From the NCBI GenBank assembly GCA_903918755.1, contig CAIXFN010000076.1, forward strand, positions 62,001-126,000: DNA of 64,000 nucleotides. Direction: 5' to 3'. Below, in pieces: positions 23,701 to 31,061 of this stretch. How positions within the stretch are numbered: position 1 is the first letter of the stretch; every line of letters begins with the position of its first letter. Both the position numbers and the translations under genes were made by a program. The DNA comes from an uncultured Pedosphaera sp. Lineage in GTDB: Bacteria; Verrucomicrobiota; Verrucomicrobiia; Limisphaerales; Pedosphaeraceae. The notes under the pieces were generated by a model that saw only the letters and a program-made list of their open reading frames with translations, did no database searches and was not told the DNA's origin.

Positions 23701-24251
23701 ATACCCTGACTGGCACCACCTTCCGGTTCTCGCCCGCGGATTATGCGCAGGCGCGTGACCGGGGATCGCTGGATTTCTCCGCGGACGAACTTCGGGGCGG
23801 ACTCGACGACAACAACTCGGTGGCCGACACCACGCGGCTCACCGTAAACGGCGGCACATTCTCGCTCAACAACACAGTCCTGCGCAATGAATACCTGGCC
23901 TCGGCCTTTGAAAGTGTGATCGTCAGCGGCTACACTCCGGCCGGTTCATTCACGGTAACTAAGAGTTCGCTAGGCGGGGCTGAGGTGGGTGATGATTTTG
24001 CCATAACTGACCATCTGCAAAACGTTCCGTTGATGTTACAAACCATTGGCAATGGCGTTCAATTCAGTGTCCCGGGAGTACTGGGGGCGGAATATCAACT
24101 CCAGAGTAGTTTGACCGTGTCGGGTGGCTTCACGGATTTGATCGCAGCTCCGATGGTCTCCGCGACGGGTAACGCTTCTTTGCCGGTGGGTACCGTGAAC
24201 AACATCAAGATCGAGCACGAAGGCTTCTACCGCGTGAACATTGTTTACTGA
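20712..24251 (+). CDS. large secreted protein with three GEVED domains
   Basis: Started at ATG 20712 this is 1179 residues with a signal peptide (MKNVRAFQRVILCSLIIL...ARAQ). The frame stays open upstream to 20523, but that part has no signal-peptide character. Two clear GEVED domains start 'YDFGDAPTNYPTLL' and 'MDFGDAPDTYSTTL', contain 'DEDGV/I.F' and 'LDAWLDFN', and end 'DGEVEDYVV' / 'DGEVEDYWV'. A third, 'LDYGDAPTH...NGEVIDRKL', is diverged at its end. DUF11-like repeats ('SLSVTNSGGDALGVVV', 'TITVANNGPGNANGI') separate them. The last ~400 residues are unassigned, rich in small residues, and end 'FYRVNIVY'. Probably an extracellular or surface protein; partners unknown. Confidence 0.8.
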   Translation: MKNVRAFQRVILCSLIILSGLSPARAQQLIYDFGDAPTNYPTLLSAGGARHKVAGQLYLGLMADVETNGQPTLLANGDDLAGLADEDGVRFLTPIVPGALARVNVLVTGHGRLDAWLDFNRNFVWEGPEKIFNSIPVSNGVNALSFPVPTNAVYGRTYARFRLSTAGGLGTGGPAADGEVEDYVVNIVHTNALPHLGTTISLSSPAITVGDAVVVTLSVTNSGGDALGVVVTNRSDAGLVSDAGVMVNAACDNSGPAMWSVDSANNQWISLGSLPAGCSVSLVSTVRVDSASFNSLAGANELLTYSSHYDVSTSTVDFVITNFVPSFSTTVSNVVVKTKMDFGDAPDTYSTTLSHNGARHRITAQNFLGHYVDPENDGVPSVPANADDLIGAHDDEDGITFTTAITPGGRATNSVYTTGGGKLDAWVDFNHNGIFDASEQVYFSVPVPNGSTNLSFAVPPGALTGATYARFRLSTAGGLSPAGYAPDGEVEDYWVTIGNTATPDISVTMVPSTFATTCTSNLDFTITVANNGPGNANGILISLLLPNFHLVQTTGPGTFTNTAGGASLYLASLPPNGTVMYVARSFFDVFEHDLVPPGDLNTAANTVTVIATAMVSTGQPDSAPANNFVSIPLTVTNLLDYGDAPTHLVPWNYPTLLIDNGARHAKSTNHLGALIDYEANGAPSLNADGDDLAGLNDEDGAFWSTLTRGVAGSVTVAPNANGFVNVWLDLNGDGDWSDPGEHVIVDAFVPGGGPTTLTFPLPATGYTGITYGRVRYCSYRGLNFDGYARNGEVIDRKLNLLAPLKSTSANGKSLSIAGRGQALLSVNGNAVTVSNLGSSGQDGAYMHVEDCGDLPKTNACWYTNALQNVDVDLGGMDTSSDGSGIYLRSRGYHGTNQTLAVLGGIRIWRTNGVLTFNSTLPVIEPPDALPSATPTPFPMRVQVYGPNGFVGKTTFDVSASGSFTGTGNPIHFNATAYGRPALAVMFSSAMSLTIANHTLTGTTFRFSPADYAQARDRGSLDFSADELRGGLDDNNSVADTTRLTVNGGTFSLNNTVLRNEYLASAFESVIVSGYTPAGSFTVTKSSLGGAEVGDDFAITDHLQNVPLMLQTIGNGVQFSVPGVLGAEYQLQSSLTVSGGFTDLIAAPMVSATGNASLPVGTVNNIKIEHEGFYRVNIVY

Positions 24252-24285
24252 TGCTTCCGGCGGGCGGGTGCCGAGCGCCCAAAGA

Positions 24286-24317
24286 GCACTGCCGATGGGG
24301 AATGTTTTTGGCAGTGC
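24286..24317. terminator. 8-bp hairpin between convergent GEVED and ABC permease genes
   Basis: GCACTGCC (24286-24293) pairs with GGCAGTGC (24310-24317) across a 16-nt loop that contains TTTTT. It is placed between the two convergent stops. The large loop makes this weaker than the other hairpins. Confidence 0.35.
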
Positions 24318-24352
24318 GGTGGGAGAGCAGGTTGGACAACTCGCCGGACGCT

Positions 24353-25147
24353 TTACGTTGCGAGACGGGGATACAAGCGCGCGGCGATTAAGACCAACAA
24401 GATCGTCGTCAGGAGCATTACCGTATAGTCGAGCGGCAGGCCGAAGCTACTCGCGCCACCGGCCAGCATGCAGGTGCGCAGGGCATCCACGACGTAGGTC
24501 AGCGGATTCAGGTGCGAAATGGCTTGCAGCCAGCCGGGCATGATGGCGGTCGGATAAATCGCGTTGCTCGCAAAAAACAGGGGCATGGTGAGAACCTGGC
24601 CGACGCCCATGAAACGTTCGCGCGTTTTCACGATGCACGCGATCAGGAGCGAAAAGGTGGAAAACAACGTCGCGGCCAGCACGACAATCACCACCACGTT
24701 CAGCAGCGCGAGCGGACTCCAGTTCAACTTCACGCCCAGCAGGAGGGAGAGAGCGTAAACGATGGCCGCCTGCGAGAGCGTGCGGATGCCTGCGGAAACG
24801 CCCTTGCCGAGGACCAGTGCCGCGCGCGGCGTCGGGCTAACGAGGAACTTTTGCACGATGCCAAGATCGCGTTCCCAGATGACGTTGATGCCGAAAAAAA
24901 TGGCCACGAAGAGAACGCTTTGGGCCAGGATGCCGGGAGCAATGAAGTCCAGGTAGGGAACCTTGCTGGTGGGCATCGCCCCGCCACGGGAGAATACCTG
25001 GCCGAAAATCAGCAGCCAGAGGGCCGGTTGCAGGGCCCGGGTGACGAGTTCCGTGAAATCGTGCCGCAGCTTCCGCAACTCAAATTCAGTGATGACGAAT
25101 GTCTTCTCAATGAAGCGGGTCACGGGAAGGAAAAAGGCAGCGGCCAT
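24353..25147 (-). CDS. ABC-2 type transporter permease (DrrB-like)
   Basis: A 264-residue integral membrane protein with about six hydrophobic segments ('LWLLIFGQVFSRGG', 'GILAQSVLFVAIFFGINVI', 'ALLNVVVIVVLAATLFSTFSLLIA', 'MLLTTILLVLIAARLY'). The loop 'WERDLGIVQKFLVSPTPRAALVLGK' (read in two pieces) is the conserved amphipathic region of ABC-2 exporters, and 'NPLTYVVDALRTCML' is the usual C-terminal motif. It pairs with the ATPase gene whose stop lies 3 bp upstream. Such pairs export hydrophobic drugs or lipids; the substrate here cannot be read from sequence. Confidence 0.85.
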   Translation of the reverse strand: MAAAFFLPVTRFIEKTFVITEFELRKLRHDFTELVTRALQPALWLLIFGQVFSRGGAMPTSKVPYLDFIAPGILAQSVLFVAIFFGINVIWERDLGIVQKFLVSPTPRAALVLGKGVSAGIRTLSQAAIVYALSLLLGVKLNWSPLALLNVVVIVVLAATLFSTFSLLIACIVKTRERFMGVGQVLTMPLFFASNAIYPTAIMPGWLQAISHLNPLTYVVDALRTCMLAGGASSFGLPLDYTVMLLTTILLVLIAARLYPRLAT

Positions 25148-25150
25148 AAG

Positions 25151-25951
25151 CTAGCCCAAGCGCCCGGCGGTGGCGCGTTCGGCGGCCACCGCCCGGAGGT
25201 TGTTGCCGGATTCCACGGCAGTGCCGGCATAGTGGACGAAGACATCATTTAGCGAGTGACCCGGCCCCAGGGAGGCTTCGAGTTCGCGGCAGGTGCCGAG
25301 CGCATCCAGCTTGCCGAGGTGCAGGATCGCGATGCGATCACAATGGGCTTCCGCCTCTTCCAGGTAGTGGGTGGTGAAAAAGAGCGTGGTGCCAAAATTG
25401 GCGCGCAGATCCATCAGATGTTTCCAGACCGCATCACGCGCGATTGGGTCCAGGCCGACGGTTGGCTCATCGAGAAACAGCACCTTGGGTCGGTGCAACG
25501 TGGACTGGGCGATCTCCAACCGGCGCACCATGCCGCCGGAATATTCGCCCACCAACCGTGGCGCGTCCGCGGTGAGGTTCATGAATTCCAATGCCTCGGC
25601 AATGCGCGCCTTCACCTCACGATGCGGCAAATCGTAAAGTTTGGCGAAAATAAGGAGGTTCTCGTAGCCGGTCAGCGAACCGTCCACCGAAACGGCCTGG
25701 GGCACATAGCCGATGGCGCGGCGCACGTCGACCGCGTGGGTGGCGATGGAGAAACCAGCCACGCGCGCTTCGCCTGAAGTGGGTGGCAACAGCGTGGTGA
25801 GCATCTTGATGATGGTGGTCTTACCCGCGCCGTTGGATCCCAGCAAACCGAAAACCTCCCCGGTGTTGACGGCCAGCGTCAAGGCATCCACGGCGGTGAA
25901 GGCGCCGAAACGGCGGGTCAGGTCTTTGATTGCCAGGACAACTTCACTCAT
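25151..25951 (-). CDS. ABC transporter ATP-binding protein (DrrA-like)
   Basis: A 266-residue nucleotide-binding subunit. Walker A 'GLLGSNGAGKTTIIKML', Q-loop 'IGYVPQAVSVDGSLTG', signature 'YSGGMVRRLEIAQ', Walker B 'VLFLDEPTVGLDP' and H-loop 'FFTTHYLEEAEAHC' are all intact, so it should hydrolyse ATP. A C-terminal extension 'GTCRELEASLGPGHSLNDVFVHYAG' is typical of the DrrA/CcmA-type family. It is transcribed away from the TetR gene and the YbhF operon, so the repressor between them might control both. The start at 25951 lacks a good Shine-Dalgarno. Confidence 0.88.
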   Translation of the reverse strand: MSEVVLAIKDLTRRFGAFTAVDALTLAVNTGEVFGLLGSNGAGKTTIIKMLTTLLPPTSGEARVAGFSIATHAVDVRRAIGYVPQAVSVDGSLTGYENLLIFAKLYDLPHREVKARIAEALEFMNLTADAPRLVGEYSGGMVRRLEIAQSTLHRPKVLFLDEPTVGLDPIARDAVWKHLMDLRANFGTTLFFTTHYLEEAEAHCDRIAILHLGKLDALGTCRELEASLGPGHSLNDVFVHYAGTAVESGNNLRAVAAERATAGRLG

Positions 25952-26390
25952 GATTTGACCGGAGGATCATGTTTCCCTAACCAGGGCAACGCTTGGGCGG
26001 AAAGAAAGATCCTCCTGGAACCATATTGCTTGTTGACGCGGTTCCGGTGGGCATAAAGAGAATTCCACCCTGGCGGAGGAGCCCAAGGAGCGAGACACCG
26101 ATGTTTGAACTCCGGAACTGGGAATGGCTCTTTCAGCGAGGGAAGGTCCGCACGCTCCCGCCGCACGAACTCGAGAGAACTGGCGGTATACCAACTAGCG
26201 TCCATCTTCTGGAGCAGATCCGGCTTGAGTAGTTTCGTTCCCATAGGGCAAAAATTGGTTTGTGCAATGCTCACCGTGAGCGAACAACAAAATGTCGGTT
26301 TTTGCAAAGTTCAACAAGGAGGTGAACCCCCCATGCTTCGGGGCACCCGAGTCAGAATTGTCGGGGCGGTGGCCAGCGCGGAAGCACGGC
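25952..26390. other. intergenic region between divergent exporter loci
   Basis: An 8-bp inverted repeat GGAGGATC (25961-25968) / GATCCTCC (26008-26015) sits just upstream of the DrrA-like start. A perfect Shine-Dalgarno AAGGAGGTG at 26316-26324 precedes an ATG at 26333 that is in frame with the TetR gene. No independent gene was recognised. Confidence 0.4.
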
Positions 26391-26420
26391 TTGACAATAG
26401 AGTCATACGTACGTATGATT
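26391..26420 (+). promoter_or_regulatory. strong promoter with palindromic operator for the TetR gene
   Basis: TTGACA (26391-26396) and TATGAT (26414-26419) are exactly 17 bp apart. The spacer and -10 carry the palindrome TCATACGTACGTATGA (26403-26418), extending to a near-perfect 20 bp (26401-26420). Binding here would block RNA polymerase, as expected for TetR autoregulation. Confidence 0.75.
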
Positions 26421-26425
26421 ACGAG

Positions 26426-27124
26426 GTGAAGGCGCAGAAAATCGCGAAACCAGGCGGGGACCGGGAGACGGCGGAAAGGCTGCTGGATACGGCGGAGCGT
26501 TTGTTTGCCGAGCATGGCTTTGATGGCGTGGGCATGCGGGCGCTGGCGGACGTCGCGGGCGTGAATCTGGGCGCGGCCACCTACCATTTTGGAACGAAGG
26601 AAAAACTTTACAGCGAAACGTTTCTGCGGCGATTTCGTCCGGTCGGCGCGGCGCGCCTGGAATTGCTGCGCGGGGCCGAGGCGGCGGCCAACGGCAAGGC
26701 TTTGTCGGTGGAAACCATCGTGGAATGCCTGGTGCGCCCGCCGTTTCTGAGCGTGCTGGAGCACCATGACTTTCCGGTGCTGCTGGCCCGCAATCTCTTC
26801 ATGCCGCCGCCGTTCATGCGGACAATTCTGGAAAAAGAGATGCGACCCAGTTTGGAACCCTTTTTTGCCGCGCTGGCGAAGTCACTTCCCAAACTGCGGC
26901 CCGACATCCTACAAATGCGCCTGCTTTTTTCGGGGGGCGCGTTGTTGATGTTCGCGGGGCAAGCCGGGCAGATGTTGCGGCAGACCGCCGGCGATGCCCA
27001 GTTGATGGAGTTTGCGCTGAAGGAATTGGTACACTTCATCGCCGCCGGGTTGCAAAGTGAATCGGCCGCACCAAAGGAAATCAAAATGCCCACGCCCTTT
27101 CCGTTGCAACGGCCCAGGGTATGA
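26426..27124 (+). CDS. TetR/AcrR-family repressor (CecR-like C-terminal domain)
   Basis: A 232-residue regulator. The helix-turn-helix is 'GVGMRALADVAGVNLGAATYH' (read in two parts) followed by 'FGTKEKLYSETF', the classical TetR pattern. The C-terminal ligand domain resembles CecR/YbiH ('LSVETIVECLVRPPF', 'RNLFMPPPFMRTIL'). The GTG at 26426 is preferred: it lies 7 nt after the -10, giving a leaderless mRNA and a normal 12-residue arm before helix 1. The alternative ATG 26333 has a perfect Shine-Dalgarno but would put the promoter inside the gene. The gene order TetR, HlyD-like, double ATPase and two permeases copies the E. coli ybiH-ybhGFSR locus, so it probably represses this exporter. Confidence 0.85.
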   Translation: MKAQKIAKPGGDRETAERLLDTAERLFAEHGFDGVGMRALADVAGVNLGAATYHFGTKEKLYSETFLRRFRPVGAARLELLRGAEAAANGKALSVETIVECLVRPPFLSVLEHHDFPVLLARNLFMPPPFMRTILEKEMRPSLEPFFAALAKSLPKLRPDILQMRLLFSGGALLMFAGQAGQMLRQTAGDAQLMEFALKELVHFIAAGLQSESAAPKEIKMPTPFPLQRPRV

Positions 27125-27197
27125 GGCCAACCGCTCCAAAAATTTGTCCGGCCAGAAGCTGAGGCCAGATCACTCCAATCATTGATCAAAGTTGAAC

Positions 27198-28181
27198 ATG
27201 AAAAAGAAAATCCTCATCGCCAGTGTGCTGCTCGTGATTTCCACGGGCCTGATCTGGTGGTATCAAATGAATCACCGGACGGGCGCGGGCGGTTTGACGC
27301 TTTATGGCAATGTGGACATCCGGCAGGTTGACCTGGGATTCCGCGTCAGTGGCAAGCTGGCCAAGCTGGTTTATGACGAAGGCGACCAGGTCAAGGCGGG
27401 TGCGGTGATGGCAAATTTGGATGACGAACCGCAGCGTAACCAGGTGGCAAGCGTGAAGGCGCAGGTGGAATCACTCCAGGCGTTACTACGCTTGCGAGAA
27501 GCCGGCAATCGTCCGCAGGAAATTGCCCAAGCCCGGGCACTGGTGACGGAGCGGGAAATAACGGCCAACAATGCGGAGAAATTCTTCCAAAGGTTGGAAG
27601 AAATGCTGGCGGTCAAAGGCGTTTCGCGGCAAGACCGGGACAATGCCGAGGCCACCTATCGTGAAGCCGAGGCGCGACTCAAGTCCGCCCGGGAGAATCG
27701 CGCGCTGTTGGAAGCGGGCTTTCGGGCCGAAGACATCGCGCAAGCCAAGGCCAATCTGCAACAAGCCCAGGCGGCGCTCGCCACCGCCGAGTTGCAGGTG
27801 AAGGATAGTGTTTTGACCGCGCCTTCCGATGGTGTCATCCTCACCCGCGCCCAGGAAGTTGGAGCGATTTTGCAGGCCGGAACGCCGGTTTTTACGCTCT
27901 CGCTGGTGAACCCGGTCTGGGTTCGCGCCTACGTCAACGAACCGGACCTGGGCCGCATTCATCCCGGTCTGAAGGTGCAAGTTTTCACTGATTTGGCCAA
28001 GGACCAACATTACGATGGGAAAATCGGCTTCATTTCGCCCACGGCGGAATTCACTCCCAAGACCGTCGAGACGGCGGACTTGCGAACCGCCCTCGTCTAT
28101 CGCCTGCGCATCGTGGTGGAGAATCCGGGCGATGGTTTGCGCCAGGGAATGCCGGTGACTGTTAAAATTCCGCTGAACTGA
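27198..28181 (+). CDS. ybhG: YbhG-like membrane fusion (HlyD-family) protein
   Basis: A 327-residue periplasmic adaptor with an N-terminal membrane anchor or signal (KKKILIASVLLVISTGLIWW). 'GNVDIRQVDLGFRVSGKL' and 'YDEGDQVKAGAVMANLD' form the lipoyl half, a coiled-coil hairpin spans ~75-205 ('ANLQQAQAALATAELQVKDS'), and 'LTAPSDGVILTRAQEVGAI' closes the second lipoyl half before the beta-barrel. The start ATG 27198 is preferred over TTG 27192. It links the inner-membrane ABC exporter to the outer-membrane factor encoded at the end of this operon. It is 73 bp behind the TetR gene. Confidence 0.88.
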   Translation: MKKKILIASVLLVISTGLIWWYQMNHRTGAGGLTLYGNVDIRQVDLGFRVSGKLAKLVYDEGDQVKAGAVMANLDDEPQRNQVASVKAQVESLQALLRLREAGNRPQEIAQARALVTEREITANNAEKFFQRLEEMLAVKGVSRQDRDNAEATYREAEARLKSARENRALLEAGFRAEDIAQAKANLQQAQAALATAELQVKDSVLTAPSDGVILTRAQEVGAILQAGTPVFTLSLVNPVWVRAYVNEPDLGRIHPGLKVQVFTDLAKDQHYDGKIGFISPTAEFTPKTVETADLRTALVYRLRIVVENPGDGLRQGMPVTVKIPLN

Positions 28182-28201
28182 CGGCAGTTCCTAAAATCAC
28201 G

Positions 28202-29932
28202 ATGAGCGACGCCCTCGTCATCCTCAAAGCGGTCCGGAAAGTGTTCCCCGGCGCGAAACAGCCTGCGTTGGCGGATTTGTCCGCGGACTTGGGCGCGGGG
28301 CGCATCACCGGATTGGTCGGGCCGGATGGCGCCGGCAAGACCACGCTCATGCGTTTGATGGCCGGATTGCTGGCCCCGACCTCCGGCGCGATTCGCGTGG
28401 GCGGATTTGATCCGATGGAAGACGCGGGCAAAGTGCGCGATTTCATCGGCTATATGCCGCAAAAGTTCGGCCTCTACGAAGACTTATCCGTGCAGGAAAA
28501 TCTGGATTTGCACGCCGATTTGCGCGGCGTGCTGGGTGCGGAACGCGTGACCACGTTCAAGCGCCTGCTCGAATTCACCGATCTGGCGCGGTTCACCGCG
28601 CGTTTGGCGGGAAAGCTATCCGGCGGCATGAAGCAAAAGCTCGGGCTGGCCTGCGCGCTGCTCGGGAATCCCCGGCTGCTCTTGCTGGACGAACCGAGTG
28701 TCGGCGTGGATCCCATTTCGCGGCGTGAGCTCTGGAAGATGGTGCACGAGCTCATCGGCCAGGGCATGGCCGTGGTCTGGAGCACCGCCTATCTGGACGA
28801 AGCCGAATTGTGCGATGAAGTGCTGTTGATGAACGAGGGACGGCTGATTTTTTCCGGGCGTCCGGCGGATTTAACCAAACGGATGCACGACCGCAGTTTC
28901 CAAATCCGCCGCTTGACTGGCAACCGCCGTCAACTGCTCGCCCGCGCGTTGCGCCGGCCGGAAGTCATGGACGGCGTGATCCAAGGTCGTAATGTCCGGA
29001 TCGTGCTGCGGGCCGGCGCCGCACGTCCGAATTTGCAAGAACTTGATGCCGGACCCGAGGCCGAACTCGTGCCAGTGGCGCCGCGCTTTGAGGACGCCTT
29101 CATCGAAGCACTGGGCGGCGGACCGGGTGGCGAGTCGGTTCTGGCGGAGCGCATGAAACCGATTCCGGGCGACCACGACACGGTCGTGGAGGCGGTGGAA
29201 CTGACCAAGAAGTTTGGCAGTTTCGTGGCCACGGAGCAGGTCAATTTCGCCGTGAAACGCGGGGAAATTTACGGGCTGCTGGGGCCGAACGGCGCGGGGA
29301 AATCCACCACTTTCCGCATGATGTGCGGCTTGATCGCGCCGACCTCCGGTAGGGCGCGGGTGATGGGCATTGATCTGAAAACGAGCGCCAGCCAGGCGCG
29401 GCAACAGCTCGGCTACATGGCGCAGAAATTCTCCCTCTATGGCAATCTCTCCATCAAACAAAATTTGAATTTTTTCTCCGGAGCTTACGGGTTGAAAGGG
29501 GAACGGCAAAAAAGCGCCGTGGCGGAAATGGTGGAGGTCTTCAAGCTGCAACCGTTCCTCGACATGACGCCGGTCACGCTGCCGCTGGGTTTCAAGCAGC
29601 GGCTTGCGCTGGCCTGTGCGGTAATGCACGAGCCGGCGATTCTGTTTCTCGACGAGCCTACTTCCGGCGTCGACCCGGTGACGCGCCGGGAGTTTTGGAC
29701 GCACATCAACGGCGTCGTGGAAAAGGGCGTCACGGTCATGGTGACCACGCACTTCATGGATGAGGCGGAGTACTGCGACCGCATTGCCTTGGTATTCCGC
29801 GGCAAGATCATCGCCGCCGGAACGCCGGATCAACTCAAGGAACGGGTCGCGACCCCGGAGAATCCGGACCCGACGATGGAAGACGCCTTCATTTCCCTGG
29901 TGCAGCAACAGTCCACTGAGATCACGACATGA
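28202..29932 (+). CDS. ybhF: YbhF-like ABC transporter with two ATP-binding domains
   Basis: A 576-residue protein with duplicated nucleotide-binding domains. Domain 1 has Walker A 'GPDGAGKTTLMRLM', signature 'LSGGMKQKLGLACALL' and Walker B 'LLLLDEPSVGVDP'. Domain 2 (from ~320) has 'GPNGAGKSTTFRMM', Walker B 'ILFLDEPTSGVDP' and H-loop 'MVTTHFMDEAEYC', but its signature reads 'LPLGFKQRLALACAV' instead of LSGG, as in other YbhF proteins. The ends are short linkers. Its stop overlaps the next start as ATGA, so the permease is translated with it. It energises the paired permeases. Confidence 0.92.
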   Translation: MSDALVILKAVRKVFPGAKQPALADLSADLGAGRITGLVGPDGAGKTTLMRLMAGLLAPTSGAIRVGGFDPMEDAGKVRDFIGYMPQKFGLYEDLSVQENLDLHADLRGVLGAERVTTFKRLLEFTDLARFTARLAGKLSGGMKQKLGLACALLGNPRLLLLDEPSVGVDPISRRELWKMVHELIGQGMAVVWSTAYLDEAELCDEVLLMNEGRLIFSGRPADLTKRMHDRSFQIRRLTGNRRQLLARALRRPEVMDGVIQGRNVRIVLRAGAARPNLQELDAGPEAELVPVAPRFEDAFIEALGGGPGGESVLAERMKPIPGDHDTVVEAVELTKKFGSFVATEQVNFAVKRGEIYGLLGPNGAGKSTTFRMMCGLIAPTSGRARVMGIDLKTSASQARQQLGYMAQKFSLYGNLSIKQNLNFFSGAYGLKGERQKSAVAEMVEVFKLQPFLDMTPVTLPLGFKQRLALACAVMHEPAILFLDEPTSGVDPVTRREFWTHINGVVEKGVTVMVTTHFMDEAEYCDRIALVFRGKIIAAGTPDQLKERVATPENPDPTMEDAFISLVQQQSTEITT

Positions 29933-31059
29933 GCGCGCCGCTATCGTTCCGCCGTTTGCGCGCCCTTTGCCGGAAGGAGACCTGGCAAATCCTGCGGGAT
30001 CCGAGCAGCATTCTCATCGCGTTTGTGCTGCCGGTGGTGCTGCTGTTGATATTCGGTTATGGCATCAACCTCGACTCGAACACCGTGAAAATCGGATTGG
30101 TGCTGGAAGACAAAAGCCCGGAGGCCCGCCACTTCGCGGACAATCTGTACGGCTCGCCCTATTTGCTAGTCACCACCGGAGAAACACGGGCGGAAATGGA
30201 AAAGGCAATGACCGAAGGGCGGGTGCGGGGTTTTGTGGTGGTGCCCGTGGATTTCACGGAAAAGCTCCAACGACCAGGCGACACCGCGCCACTGCTGGTG
30301 GTGGCCGATGGTTCGGAGCCGAACACCGCCAGTTTCGTGCAAAACTATGTGGCCGGCGCCTGGAGCGGCTGGATGCGGCAGCGCGCCGCCGAACGCGGGG
30401 TCACCCCGGCGGCCGGCATCAGCATTGAAGCGCGCTTCTGGTTTAATCCGGCCGCCAAAAGTCGCAACTATCTGATTCCGGGTTCGATCACCGTTATCAT
30501 GACGGTCATTGGCGCGTTGCTAACCTCGCTTGTGGTGGCGCGTGAATGGGAACGCGGCACGATGGAGGCATTGCTGGCCTCGCCAGTCACCCGGGCGGAA
30601 TTATTGCTGAGCAAGGTGCTGCCGTATTATGCGCTGGGGATCATCTCGCTGGCTTTGTGCGTCGGGGTGGCAGTCTGGATCATGCACGTGCCGTATCATG
30701 GTTCGCTGCTGGCCTTGTGGGTCATCGGATCACTGTTTCTGGCCAGCAGCCTGGGGCTCGGTCTGCTCATGTCCACGTTATTGCGGAACCAGTTTGACGC
30801 GGCGCAGGCGGCGCTGAACGCGGCCTTTCTGCCCGCGATGATGCTTTCCGGGTTTATTTTTGAAATCCGCAGCATGCCGGCCGTCATTCGCGGCGTCACC
30901 TACCTGATGCCGGCCCGTTATTTTGTGACGGCGATGCAAACGCTTTTCCAGGCTGGCGATGTGTGGCCGATTCTGTGGCGCAGCGGGGGCGCACTCGCAC
31001 TGGCGGCCGTTTTCTTCATCGGTCTGACGGCGCGCAAAACCCGCCGCCGATTGGAATAA
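29929..31059 (+). CDS. ybhS: ABC-2 permease (YbhS-like)
   Basis: A 376-residue inner-membrane subunit. It has one N-terminal helix ('SILIAFVLPVVLLLIFGYGI'), a ~150-residue periplasmic domain, and a C-terminal bundle of about five helices ('SITVIMTVIGALLTSLVVA', 'ALGIISLALCVGVAVWIM', 'LFLASSLGLGLLMSTLL'). The conserved 'AREWERGTMEALLASPVTRAELLLSK' region is read in pieces at ~200. This ABC2_membrane_3 layout matches YbhS/YhhJ exporters. It overlaps ybhF by 4 bp and lies 2 bp before ybhR, so the pair forms a heterodimeric channel. Confidence 0.9.
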   Translation: MSAPLSFRRLRALCRKETWQILRDPSSILIAFVLPVVLLLIFGYGINLDSNTVKIGLVLEDKSPEARHFADNLYGSPYLLVTTGETRAEMEKAMTEGRVRGFVVVPVDFTEKLQRPGDTAPLLVVADGSEPNTASFVQNYVAGAWSGWMRQRAAERGVTPAAGISIEARFWFNPAAKSRNYLIPGSITVIMTVIGALLTSLVVAREWERGTMEALLASPVTRAELLLSKVLPYYALGIISLALCVGVAVWIMHVPYHGSLLALWVIGSLFLASSLGLGLLMSTLLRNQFDAAQAALNAAFLPAMMLSGFIFEIRSMPAVIRGVTYLMPARYFVTAMQTLFQAGDVWPILWRSGGALALAAVFFIGLTARKTRRRLE

Positions 31060-31061
31060 AC

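Noticed and set aside
25961-26015. Inverted repeat GGAGGATC/GATCCTCC as a TetR operator or riboswitch
   Set aside because: An 8-bp repeat with 39 nt between its arms is weak evidence; no known riboswitch pattern is visible.
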